From Paracoccaceae bacterium (GTDB lineage Bacteria; Pseudomonadota; Alphaproteobacteria; Rhodobacterales; Rhodobacteraceae), in NCBI GenBank assembly GCA_902525995.1, contig CABZJG010000040.1, positions 1-11,628 of the forward strand: a stretch of 11,628 bases of DNA. The letters run 5' to 3'. The position numbers and the translations under genes are program-made. The notes below the pieces were generated by a model. It ran no database searches. It was not told the DNA's origin and worked only from the letters and a program-made list of their open reading frames with translations. This document shows, in pieces, positions 1 to 6,919 of this stretch (its first letter is position 1; each line of letters opens with the position of its first letter).

Positions 1-283
1 TCATCACTGTTGATATCATTTTGACTGTTGTGACGGTTTCTTTAAACAGCATTATGCCGATAAATGTGGTCAAAACCACGCCCAAGCCAGCCCAGATTGC
101 ATAGGCAATAGAAAGCTCGATCCGCTTGGTTGCAAAGGTGATAAAAATGCCCGATGCACTATAAAATATATACATCAATGTGGACGGCAGCCATCGGGTA
201 AACCCGACACAACGCTTCATACATGTGGTGGCAAGGACTTCGCTTAAAATTGCTGCGAACAGCAATATCCAGTAGAGATACAT
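1..283 (-). CDS. SMR-family multidrug efflux transporter (EmrE/QacE type), C-terminus cut by window edge
   Basis: Small multidrug resistance exporter of the inner membrane; family members work as dimers that swap protons for lipophilic or quaternary-ammonium cations. I translated it by hand because it runs off the left edge: 94 residues are visible from an ATG at 281-283, of about 105-110 expected. The first helix holds the essential membrane glutamate (E15, in ILSEVLATT), followed by the family pattern CVGFTRWLPS, and helix 3 has the signature IAYAIWAGLG (EmrE has IAYAIWSG). These fit the EmrE/Qac branch better than the guanidinium-exporting SugE/Gdx branch. The start is supported by a GGAG about nine bases upstream. 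A leader with overlapping inverted repeats lies just before it and a transposase remnant further upstream, so it may have come as mobile cargo. The family is clear; the substrate is not known. Confidence 0.9.
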   Translation of the reverse strand, partial: MYLYWILLFAAILSEVLATTCMKRCVGFTRWLPSTLMYIFYSASGIFITFATKRIELSIAYAIWAGLGVVLTTFIGIMLFKETVTTVKMISTVM

Positions 284-311
284 CCTCTTTTACTCCATGA
301 AGAAACAGGCC

Positions 312-362
312 ATTAGAATGGTCTTCTAATGCGACTGTCCGCTGGCAGAATGCCAGAAGACC
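312..362 (-). promoter_or_regulatory. Candidate bistable RNA leader (overlapping inverted repeats) before the SMR gene
   Basis: Within 51 bases there are three perfect inverted repeats. Read as minus-strand RNA, hairpin A pairs CTGGCA with TGCCAG (342-347/351-356, 3-base loop) and hairpin B pairs ATTAGAA with TTCTAAT (312-318/324-330, 5-base loop). A long-range pairing joins GGTCTTCT to AGAAGACC (320-327/355-362), which would enclose A and destroy B. Hairpin B ends about 28 bases before the SMR start codon. Two tandem small hairpins before an SMR gene recall guanidine-II (mini-ykkC) riboswitches, but the loops here are not the ACGR that class requires. Seen: the repeats. Inferred: a regulatory role. 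Confidence 0.4.
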
Positions 363-442
363 CTCTTCCTCCATCTTCAGGAATGTCTCGCCCCAAAGCC
401 AGTTCAGTTTAGACAAAGCACGGCGCACGTAAAGAGGGAATT

Positions 443-703
443 TTAATTATCTAATCCCCTATTACGGGCGCGCCATCCGCCGCGGCGCTTCGGAGCGCGG
501 GCAGTTAAAAGCCCCTCGCGCAGGGTTTCGGTCATGGGATGATTTGGCGCGCCAGCCTCATACTGCAGCAAAAGCGCGCGGATCACACTTTGGGTATCGG
601 CGAGCGTTTTGTGGTAGTTTTCTTGGATTTTAGCCCATTTGTGCATCGCCAAGACGCAGCTATGGAGCCGCATTTGTGTTGGTTTCGTTGTTTGGTCGGT
701 CAT
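443..703 (-). CDS. Hypothetical 86-residue protein in a GC-rich patch, next to a transposase remnant
   Basis: I do not recognise this protein. It is hydrophilic, with no membrane segment or signal peptide; the middle looks helical (KWAKIQENYHKTLADTQSV) and the C-terminus is Arg-rich (RAPKRRGGWRARNR), as in small nucleic-acid-binding proteins, though that is only composition. The ATG at 701-703 has CGAGG six bases upstream and overlaps the TGA of the upstream transposase remnant (ATGA), which suggests translational coupling or a passenger ORF of the same element. The patch is visibly richer in GC than the neighbouring cyclase and SMR genes, a sign of foreign origin. An overlapping open frame on the plus strand (539-883) is judged to be its shadow. 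Whether it is still expressed is unknown. Confidence 0.45.
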   Translation of the reverse strand: MTDQTTKPTQMRLHSCVLAMHKWAKIQENYHKTLADTQSVIRALLLQYEAGAPNHPMTETLREGLLTARAPKRRGGWRARNRGLDN

Positions 704-867
704 GCAGGCCTCGGCGGGGGCTTGAGGGCACGGATGGCGGTAAGGATTTACCAGAAGACGTGGCCCGATACCGCCACCTCTGTCAGTTGGAAGGTAATCT
801 TGAGCGCATGTCGCACAACCCTTGCTCCGATCTTTATGAGGCGGCTCTGGATACTTGTCAGGTTAAC
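700..867 (-). pseudogene. Remnant of an IS1380-family transposase (C-terminal fragment with in-frame stop)
   Basis: One minus-strand frame from about 867 reads LTSIQSRLIKIGARVVRHA, then LKITFQLTEVAVSGHVFW, a TAA stop at 748-750, and in the same frame ILTAIRALKPPPRPA up to TGA at 700-702. The pattern 'LTSLxxRLIKIGAkVVxHaRYvtFQmAEVAV...lFxxIL..I..L.PPP' is, from memory of the family, the C-terminal end of IS1380-type DDE transposases. Only about 55 residues remain of some 430-460, the upstream frame is closed by TGA at 868-870, and the internal stop breaks the tail, so it cannot be active. It marks an old insertion between the SMR gene and the cyclase gene. I did not identify the terminal inverted repeats or a target duplication. 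The family call rests on recall, not on a search. Confidence 0.7.
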
Positions 868-892
868 TCAAATGGAGTATTGAAATGACACC

Positions 893-920
893 TTGGTCCA
901 TAACACTACAGTCATATAGA
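893..920 (+). promoter_or_regulatory. Possible sigma-70-type promoter of the heme-sensor cyclase gene
   Basis: TTGGTC at 893-898 and TATAGA at 915-920 are 16 bases apart and end about 22 bases before the start codon. Each box matches the consensus only in part, so this is a weak prediction; a start site further upstream within the transposase remnant is equally possible. Confidence 0.3.
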
Positions 921-942
921 TCAAATAAGGCGGTGAAAGGCT

Positions 943-2358
943 ATGAACGGAGATTCCACGTTTACTGAACTACAAAAGCCATCAGTAGTTGTTGCGATAG
1001 GCGCCCTAGCTTTAATTGCTCTGCCTATTTGCATCTGGCTTGATCTAAAAAACTTGTCTGATCAAAACCTGACGAGACTGGCTGGTAACTCCGGAGCCAT
1101 TATTTCTAATGTGCGTTCATACTATGCAAAGAACGTGGTCGGACGCGTCCTAAGCACCGAAGACAAAACAGTGCCGCTGCATAACTATCAGGACGTTGAG
1201 GGCGCTATACCAATTCCTGCAACGCTCTCTATTGAGCTTGGAGATGCAATCAAAGCAGCAGACGCAGGTGTCACCTATCGTTTTGTTTCTGATTTTCCAT
1301 TTAAGAATAGATCAGCCCATGACCTAAGCCTATTTGAAAAGGAAGCTCTAAGTATTTTTCGCAATAAAGAAACTTCAGACCGCTTCTTGCTGCGGTCCCA
1401 AGGCGGGTTACTCGATCGTAAGATCACTCAAATTAGCCCGGTGGTAATGGCTCAGTCATGCGTGGGGTGCCATAATTCTCATCCAGAAAGCAACAAAAAG
1501 GATTGGAAAGTAGGAGATGTAAGAGGTTTGCAAGGCATTACGGTATCGCAGCCAATATCTTGGGATATTTTATCATTCAAATGGTTGCTGGGATACTTCG
1601 CTGTCGTAGGAAGCCTTGGCTTAATGTTCTCTGTGCACCAGTTTAGACTTGCTGGCAATTTTAGTAAGATGAACACAGAACTGGAAAAAAGTAATAAATT
1701 CCTGGCTGATGTTTCGCTCAAAATATCCAAATACTTGTCTCCGCAGGTGTACCGTCAAATATTCCTAGGAGAAAAAGACGCCTCTATTTCGACTGAACGG
1801 AAAATGCTTACAGTATTTTTCTCGGATATTTCTGATTTCACAGCCACAACCGAAATGCTTGAGCCTGAAGAATTAACGGCTCTCTTAAATGAATATTTCT
1901 CCGAGATGTCCACAATTGCCGTTGAATATGAAGCAACAATCGACAAATTCCTCGGGGATGGCATGGTTGCTTTCTTTGGGGACCCCGAAACAAAAGGGGT
2001 CAAAGAAGACGCAGAAGCGTGTGTACGCATGGCTATGGCTATGCAAAACCGGCTTTTGAAAATGGAAGAAAGATCTTTGGAAAAGGGTCTAAAAAAGCCG
2101 TTCAAAGTCAGGATGGGCATAAATACAGGCTACTGTAACGTCGGGAATTTTGGCTCTGATGATCGTATGGATTACACGATTATTGGTCGCGAAGTAAATC
2201 TTGCCGCGCGGCTGGAAAGTATCGCTGATCCAGGTGGAATTGTCTTAAGTACAGAGACCTATCGGTTGGTTCAGGATATCGTTGAAGTTGAGCAAATGGA
2301 TGCGGTTTTGTTGAAAGGCTTCTCGACAAGTAATAAGCCATATCGGATGACTTTATAG
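943..2358 (+). CDS. Membrane-bound class III adenylate cyclase with periplasmic heme-c Tll0287-like (DUF3365) sensor
   Basis: Predicted to make cAMP from ATP under control of a redox or gas signal. Order of parts: membrane helix 1 (about residues 14-34), periplasmic Tll0287-like/DUF3365 domain (about 40-215) with one c-type heme site C173-V-G-C176-H177, membrane helix 2 (about 212-233), a short linker of probable coiled coil (about 240-262), and the class III cyclase domain (about 285-470). Catalytic residues are all present: metal aspartates D295 (FFSDISDF) and D339 (DKFLGDG), base-selecting K335 and T412 (MDYTIIG), and transition-state N419 and R423 (VNLAARLE). K with T points to ATP rather than GTP (class IIIb). 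AAGGCGG lies about five to ten bases before the ATG. It stands alone, convergent with the MttB-like gene, with no two-component partner nearby. The signal sensed is inferred only. Confidence 0.88.
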   Translation: MNGDSTFTELQKPSVVVAIGALALIALPICIWLDLKNLSDQNLTRLAGNSGAIISNVRSYYAKNVVGRVLSTEDKTVPLHNYQDVEGAIPIPATLSIELGDAIKAADAGVTYRFVSDFPFKNRSAHDLSLFEKEALSIFRNKETSDRFLLRSQGGLLDRKITQISPVVMAQSCVGCHNSHPESNKKDWKVGDVRGLQGITVSQPISWDILSFKWLLGYFAVVGSLGLMFSVHQFRLAGNFSKMNTELEKSNKFLADVSLKISKYLSPQVYRQIFLGEKDASISTERKMLTVFFSDISDFTATTEMLEPEELTALLNEYFSEMSTIAVEYEATIDKFLGDGMVAFFGDPETKGVKEDAEACVRMAMAMQNRLLKMEERSLEKGLKKPFKVRMGINTGYCNVGNFGSDDRMDYTIIGREVNLAARLESIADPGGIVLSTETYRLVQDIVEVEQMDAVLLKGFSTSNKPYRMTL

Positions 2359-2548
2359 AAACCTAGATGTTGACCTTGTCATGACCAAGCGCCCGCAGGT
2401 TAAAGTTCAATAGTTGCGGCAAGCTCAGCCAAAAACCACTTGAACCTAGAAACTGAAATTTCTCATAGTTTTCTTGCGCTAGGCGTTTAGCTCCCAGCGC
2501 GCAATATTTGGGGTGAGTTTAGGCACTCTTGCTGCTGCTTTCTAGGCA
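2359..2548. other. Convergent intergenic region between cyclase and MttB-like genes
   Basis: Both neighbouring genes end here. I see no strong GC-rich terminator. Weak candidates are GCGCT/AGCGC with a 15-base loop near 2476-2500 and an A/T-only AGAAA/TTTCT hairpin near 2449-2464. The octamer TAGGCACT occurs twice in direct orientation (2520-2527 and 2543-2550), the second copy overlapping the MttB-like stop codon. Confidence 0.4.
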
Positions 2549-4123
2549 CTATGAGTTGCGGGGCCTTATCATTTCGTCAGCAGACAAAAATATAGAAAAT
2601 TCGTCCCGAACTTTCGGATCTGCCGCACCAAAATAGTTGGGAAAATGAGCATTTAGAATCTCATCCGAACTTTTGCGTGCACGTTCTAGAAGGTAAGTCT
2701 TGCCTTCTTTTTCCCAAGTATCGGACCGCTCTCTATCCAAAAGCTGCGGATAGACAAATTCGGTTGTCATGTAATTCAATGTGTGCGGATTGCCCAAAAA
2801 ATGGCCCGGGTCGATGGCGCATTGGTGGATTACATCAATGGCCATGGTTTCATCACTGACTTCAATTCCGCGCAAGGACCGTAAAATCATTCCACCGGCT
2901 TCATTGTCGATTACCATGCTTTCAAAACTACAACCCATCAAACTTCCGATCATGCCTCCAAATTCACATAGCCGGTTTGCCCCAGCGTGGGCAGCAAGCG
3001 TAAAAGTTAGCGCCTTTTCCAGCCCATACTGGGCATCCGGAATTTTTGCATCGGTCATGCCAGCACCTACAGATGTTGGAAGACCATAGTAATTGCCCAT
3101 TTGAATCGCGGCCGCTCCAATTAGCGCCTGTTCACCGCCGCCGCCGGTAAAAGACCCGCTGCGCAGGTCCGTGATAAAGGGCCAAGCGGCAAAACAAATA
3201 GGACAGCCCGGTGAGATTAGATTGACGATGGCCACACAGGCCAATGTTTCCGCAACCGTTTGGACCAGCGTACCCGCCAAAGTGGCAGGCGCGGTCGCAC
3301 CGGCTTGTGGCGGCACTGCCAAATCAACAGTTAAACCTAGTTTGGCGGTATCGATCATGATTTCCATATTCTCGCGTCCGATCCGAAGTGGCGAGACAAT
3401 GGGGCATCCTCCAAAGATTACCGAGGGCTTTTTCATAAAACTGCCTTCGCCGCCCGATGCATGATCAAACATACGAATTGCAGGGGCTATGTGGCTGCGA
3501 TTGCGAAAGGTTATGCAGGCTGGTTTCTGACTGCCTGCGAGGATCGCATAGACCGTGTTCATATCATGCTCAAAATCGTCAGCGACATCCGTAGCCAAAA
3601 CCGTATCGCCCAGCATATGGATGTTATCCAACCGGTCAACCAGTCGGGTAAAGTCATAAATATCGCGTAGATCTGACGGACGATAAGACTTGTTTTTGGC
3701 ATCAAATGTCGTGACTGCCGTGCCTGAATTGGCAAAATAGACGCTTTCGGCAGTGCAATGCATATCATCTTTGCCTGCCCTTTCACCCCGCGCATGGACA
3801 TAGAATTCTTTGGCAGCCCCTGTAAGAATGTCATCCATCAAAGCCCTCGGAAAACACAGCCGATTATGGGCGTTTAAAAATGCCCCCTTGGGTAGGACGA
3901 GGTCCAAGAGCTCTTCAAAATGGTCCGCTAGGCCAGTTTTTTCCAAAACCGTCAATGCAGCTTGATTGATATTTTCCATATCTGTTTGTGAAAGCGGACG
4001 GTAGCGGCCACCGCTTAGCCCGCCGTGCACGGCTTCATTTCCAGTCGTGGCTTGCTGCGCCGCTATGCGAGACGCTCGCCCTCCGCCAGCACGGCGCCGA
4101 GGCTTTGAAGTTGGATCAACCAT
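2549..4123 (-). CDS. MttB-family (trimethylamine methyltransferase-like, COG5598) protein, non-pyrrolysine
   Basis: Cytoplasmic TIM-barrel homologue of methanogen MttB, 524 residues from the ATG at 4121-4123. That start is preferred over a TTG at 4159 because AGGA lies nine bases before it and the protein then begins with the basic, flexible N-terminus typical of alphaproteobacterial members (RRRAGGGRASRIAAQQ). Core motifs include GGCPIVSPL (about residues 238-246) and GGGGEQ (about 327-332). The frame is continuous with no internal TAG, so there is no pyrrolysine; related non-Pyl enzymes demethylate quaternary amines such as glycine betaine onto a corrinoid protein. No corrinoid protein or second methyltransferase lies in this window. 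It is divergent from a 2-oxoglutarate dioxygenase gene, hinting at catabolism of a methylated amine. Family assignment is firm; substrate is unknown. Confidence 0.9.
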   Translation of the reverse strand: MVDPTSKPRRRAGGGRASRIAAQQATTGNEAVHGGLSGGRYRPLSQTDMENINQAALTVLEKTGLADHFEELLDLVLPKGAFLNAHNRLCFPRALMDDILTGAAKEFYVHARGERAGKDDMHCTAESVYFANSGTAVTTFDAKNKSYRPSDLRDIYDFTRLVDRLDNIHMLGDTVLATDVADDFEHDMNTVYAILAGSQKPACITFRNRSHIAPAIRMFDHASGGEGSFMKKPSVIFGGCPIVSPLRIGRENMEIMIDTAKLGLTVDLAVPPQAGATAPATLAGTLVQTVAETLACVAIVNLISPGCPICFAAWPFITDLRSGSFTGGGGEQALIGAAAIQMGNYYGLPTSVGAGMTDAKIPDAQYGLEKALTFTLAAHAGANRLCEFGGMIGSLMGCSFESMVIDNEAGGMILRSLRGIEVSDETMAIDVIHQCAIDPGHFLGNPHTLNYMTTEFVYPQLLDRERSDTWEKEGKTYLLERARKSSDEILNAHFPNYFGAADPKVRDEFSIFLSADEMIRPRNS

Positions 4124-4457
4124 GCGCAATTGTCCTAAGTGTGAATTGAATTCGACCAAATATACGGAAAACTAAGGGAAAGCCAAGATTATGAAACTCG
4201 GAGCAGCTGGTTGATTTTGGATTGCTTTCAAACTTGTAAAGAAAACATGACAAATTGGATACTCGAGGCACAATAAACGGTCTGAATTCTAGCCCTTCAG
4301 GTTCTATAATGCTGATATCTAACTTTCACTGCTCTCACCGGTACATAGCAGTATCCAAATAAAACACAGCATAAGGACCTAAATGAAACCTGCTGTTCAT
4401 TGAATTGAGAACGCGTATACTTCGGCCGACTGCAGAGTTTGATCAGCGAGGAATGTA
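4124..4457. promoter_or_regulatory. Divergent control region between MttB-like and dioxygenase genes
   Basis: This 334-base region must hold promoters for both divergent genes. Rightward, a perfect TATAAT at 4305-4310 has a poor -35 match, CTGAAT at 4282-4287, 17 bases before it. That would give the dioxygenase mRNA a leader of about 140 bases. The leader carries a perfect hairpin, ACTGCT (4328-4333) with AGCAGT (4347-4352). It also carries a possible six-codon upstream ORF (separate entry). I could not make out a convincing leftward promoter. No full-length gene is visible here. Confidence 0.45.
4383..4403 (+). CDS. Possible six-residue leader peptide (MKPAVH) before the dioxygenase gene
   Basis: ATG at 4383 is preceded by AAGGA at about the ideal distance (7 bases) and opens a frame of six codons (Met-Lys-Pro-Ala-Val-His) ending in TGA, 54 bases before the dioxygenase start and 30 bases after a leader hairpin. 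The strong ribosome-binding site on such a short frame is the only evidence; it may be chance. Confidence 0.2.
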   Translation: MKPAVH

Positions 4458-5435
4458 ATGCCTAATAATAGTACCTCAATCCCTTTTATCGATGTAAGCT
4501 CTCTTGCTGAGCAAAGCCCGTCCTCAGCGCTTTATTCTTCATTCTATGATGCCTATCACAGTTTGGGTTTTGGTTACATTGTGAACCACGGTATTGATCC
4601 GGTGCTGGTTGACTGCGTTTTTGAGGCATCGCGCAGGTTTCATGCTCTGCCCTTACAAGAAAAGATGAAAATTGCGCTGGACCATAAACATCGGGGCTAT
4701 ATCGCCATTGATACCTCTACAGACGTAAATTCTAAGCTGGCCGAAGTTAGAAAACCCAATCAATCCGCAAGCTTTATGATGATGCGCGAAGACCGTGAAG
4801 AACAGGCTGATGTGTATCTTTCTGGTCCCAACCAATGGCCGAAAATTGAGGGTTTTCGTCCCATTCTCGAGAAATTCAACACAGAACTTTCGCACCTTGC
4901 CAAAAAGCTAATGCGCGTTGCACTGGTGTCTGCAGGCGTACAGGACCTGTCTGTTATGGAAAAATTCGACGAACCCACCACTTGGTTGCGTTTATTGCAT
5001 TATCCGCCTCTTCCCAAAAACAGCCCCACAGACCTATATGGCTCTGCGCCGCACACAGATTTCGGATGCCTTACGATCCTGGTCCAAGATGATATCGGTG
5101 GATTACAGGTCCAATCGCCTGATGGCCATTGGTTGGATGTCCCGAAATTGGAAAATAGCTTCGTTGTGAATGTTGGGGACATGCTTCACCGCATGACAAA
5201 CGGGCTTTTGCGCTCAACCCCACATCGTGTCATCAACCGGTCAGGTCGCGAAAGATACTCCTGCCCTTTTTTTTATGACCCACATGTCAGCCTAAATGTG
5301 GCGCCATTAAAGGGCACTGGGAAGCCAAAATTTAATACCCTGAACTTTGGAGACTTTTTACGCAGTGAACTTGGCGCGTCTTATGAAAAACACAAAGGTG
5401 CAGAAGATTTCGATATTGCTAATGCTGCCAAATAG
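4458..5435 (+). CDS. 2-oxoglutarate/Fe(II)-dependent dioxygenase, isopenicillin N synthase-like family
   Basis: Soluble oxygenase of the IPNS-like superfamily, 325 residues, the usual length. The N-terminal DIOX_N part (about residues 8-110) starts IPFIDVSSL and has the family motif GFGYIVNHGI. The C-terminal double-stranded beta-helix part (about 170-285) carries the iron triad H199-x-D201 (PHTDFGCLTIL) and H256 (TPHRVIN), with R266 in RYSCPFF placed to bind the 2-oxoglutarate carboxylate. So it should be an active iron enzyme that uses 2-oxoglutarate, oxidising an unidentified small molecule. AGGA lies just before the ATG. It is divergent from the MttB-like gene; a joint role in breaking down a methylated or betaine-type amine is inference only. 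Specificity cannot be read from the sequence. Confidence 0.9.
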   Translation: MPNNSTSIPFIDVSSLAEQSPSSALYSSFYDAYHSLGFGYIVNHGIDPVLVDCVFEASRRFHALPLQEKMKIALDHKHRGYIAIDTSTDVNSKLAEVRKPNQSASFMMMREDREEQADVYLSGPNQWPKIEGFRPILEKFNTELSHLAKKLMRVALVSAGVQDLSVMEKFDEPTTWLRLLHYPPLPKNSPTDLYGSAPHTDFGCLTILVQDDIGGLQVQSPDGHWLDVPKLENSFVVNVGDMLHRMTNGLLRSTPHRVINRSGRERYSCPFFYDPHVSLNVAPLKGTGKPKFNTLNFGDFLRSELGASYEKHKGAEDFDIANAAK

Positions 5436-5765
5436 GAAGCAAATCAATTCATCCAAACCTCTACCTACCTTTTGGGATCACATGCTTCAATTTCAACCTG
5501 TTGAACCGATGGGACTTAATCCAAAAAAATTTCTGCTTTCAATAGCTGGAAATGGAGCGAAAATACATAAACGGTTAGGATTGGAAATCTGAAGTTGTTG
5601 AGATACAGATCAAAGCAGTTTATCTATAGGATTTCTGAACGGTCGGCATTACCAACTGAAAGGTAGTTTAGTTGAGAAAGAATTTGAACTTCGAAAGCAA
5701 CGCAAGCTGTGATTGTAACGGGCAAAAATTCCCAATTGAGAGCCTTTGTGAATTTGGGTAAACGC
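5436..5765. other. Intergenic region, no supported gene
   Basis: This AT-rich stretch has no convincing gene, terminator or promoter that I can see. Two weak open frames exist: a plus-strand frame whose last 36 codons run from 5482 to 5592, and a minus-strand frame reaching in from the hydrolase gene (5624-5842). Neither has a good ribosome-binding site or recognisable sequence. The hydrolase promoter must lie here or further upstream. Confidence 0.4.
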
Positions 5766-6743
5766 ATGAACGATCTAACCGATTTTAGGCCTCCACTATG
5801 GTTGCGCTCTGCCAATATCCAAACAGCGCTCGCCAGCAGCAAGCTACGTAATTTCGTGAGCCGTGGCTTTGATGCGCAATCCCAAAAACATATTTTTGAT
5901 GTTGGAGATGGACTAAAAACAAGCTGTTATGTCAACAAGCACCCTTTAGCAAAAGGTATGATAATCCTGTTTCATGGATGGATGGGCCGGCCACAATCGA
6001 CCTATGTTTTGTCAGCAGCAAAAAACTTTTTCGACAAAGGGTTTTCTACCGCACGGGTCACTTTGCCTGACCACGGAGACGCCGCGGTTTTAAACAAAGA
6101 GATGGTCCCAATCACGCGAGACTCTTTTTTGCGCGGCTCCGTTGAACAAATTTGTGACCTTGAACCATCAATGCCAGTTGGGCTCATAGGGTTTTCGATG
6201 GGAGGTAACTGTGCTCTTAGGATCGCGCGAGACCTGCCAAAAACACCAATCTCACAAGTTTGTACCGTGGTTGCTGTGAGCCCTGTCATTGAGCCTGAAG
6301 AAACATGTACTTTGATCGACAAATCTCCATTAATCCGCAGATATTTCTTGCGTAAGTTCGACAGGCTTTATCGCCAAAAACAGGCTCAATTTCCCGAATA
6401 TAGATCTGCAAATGAATTGCTAAACCAAAGAACACTTCATGGTCTAACAGAGCGTTCGGTCTTTCGATGGAAGGAATTTTCATCTGCAAAGATGTATTTT
6501 TCTGCCTATAAAATTAAGAAAGCTGATTTCACTCAAGCCAATATTCCTGTGACCCTGCTAACAGCTAAAGACGATCCAATTGTGTCTGTGAATTCGGCTC
6601 GTGCCCTTGATGAAGGGCCCAATTTTGAAAGGGTCTTTACAAGCTATGGGGGGCACAATGGGTTCTTTGAACGCTTTCCACGGCAAGTTTTCAGTGAACA
6701 AGTTGCTTTAGCCCGCTTTAAAAAGGCAATGGAAGTTCACTAG
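5766..6743 (+). CDS. Alpha/beta hydrolase, YheT-like (COG0429)
   Basis: Cytoplasmic serine hydrolase fold of 325 residues. The start at ATG 5766 is preferred to an upstream GTG at 5709 because YheT relatives begin close to the conserved FRPPLWLRSANIQT (residues 7-20 here); GGGT upstream is a weak ribosome-binding site. The oxyanion-type motif LFHGWMGRP (about residues 69-77) precedes the nucleophile elbow G-F-S144-M-G-G; the acid is probably D270 (AKDDPIV) and the histidine H297 (GGHNGF), so the triad is complete. YheT/ABHD1-3 relatives act on lipid or short-chain esters, but the substrate of most bacterial members is not known. It has no close partner: the dioxygenase ends 330 bases before it and tetR is convergent. 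Confidence 0.87.
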   Translation: MNDLTDFRPPLWLRSANIQTALASSKLRNFVSRGFDAQSQKHIFDVGDGLKTSCYVNKHPLAKGMIILFHGWMGRPQSTYVLSAAKNFFDKGFSTARVTLPDHGDAAVLNKEMVPITRDSFLRGSVEQICDLEPSMPVGLIGFSMGGNCALRIARDLPKTPISQVCTVVAVSPVIEPEETCTLIDKSPLIRRYFLRKFDRLYRQKQAQFPEYRSANELLNQRTLHGLTERSVFRWKEFSSAKMYFSAYKIKKADFTQANIPVTLLTAKDDPIVSVNSARALDEGPNFERVFTSYGGHNGFFERFPRQVFSEQVALARFKKAMEVH

Positions 6744-6919
6744 GCTCATAGTTTTGACTGCGAAGCTGCGCAACTGCACATGCTTTCTAGTTGAAATTTA
6801 ATGCTCGAATAGTTGAACCGCATTATCTTATTCCATTTTTCATAAGTTCCATTGAATAGTAGTATAGGATTAAAGAGGTCTGCTTTTAGACAGAATTATA
6901 AAAACTAACTGATATGGAC

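Noticed and set aside
312..362. Guanidine-II (mini-ykkC) riboswitch
   Set aside because: Two tandem hairpins fit in outline, but loops read TTC and GACCA rather than ACGR, and the transporter is closer to EmrE/Qac than to Gdx/SugE.
159..428. 89-residue minus-strand frame over the SMR start
   Set aside because: It starts with GTG without a ribosome-binding site and overlaps the clear SMR gene by about 125 bases in another frame.
539..888. Two plus-strand frames in the GC-rich patch
   Set aside because: They lie antisense to the 86-residue ORF and the transposase remnant, which explain the sequence better; no recognisable protein features.
2549..2551. TAG stop of the MttB-like gene as a pyrrolysine codon
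   Set aside because: In MttB the Pyl codon lies inside the barrel; here TAG is at the natural C-terminus, and reading through gives only nine codons to a TAA. No pyrrolysine genes are visible.
5482..5592. 36-codon plus-strand frame after the dioxygenase gene
   Set aside because: No good ribosome-binding site, no recognisable motif, AT-rich composition; could be chance.
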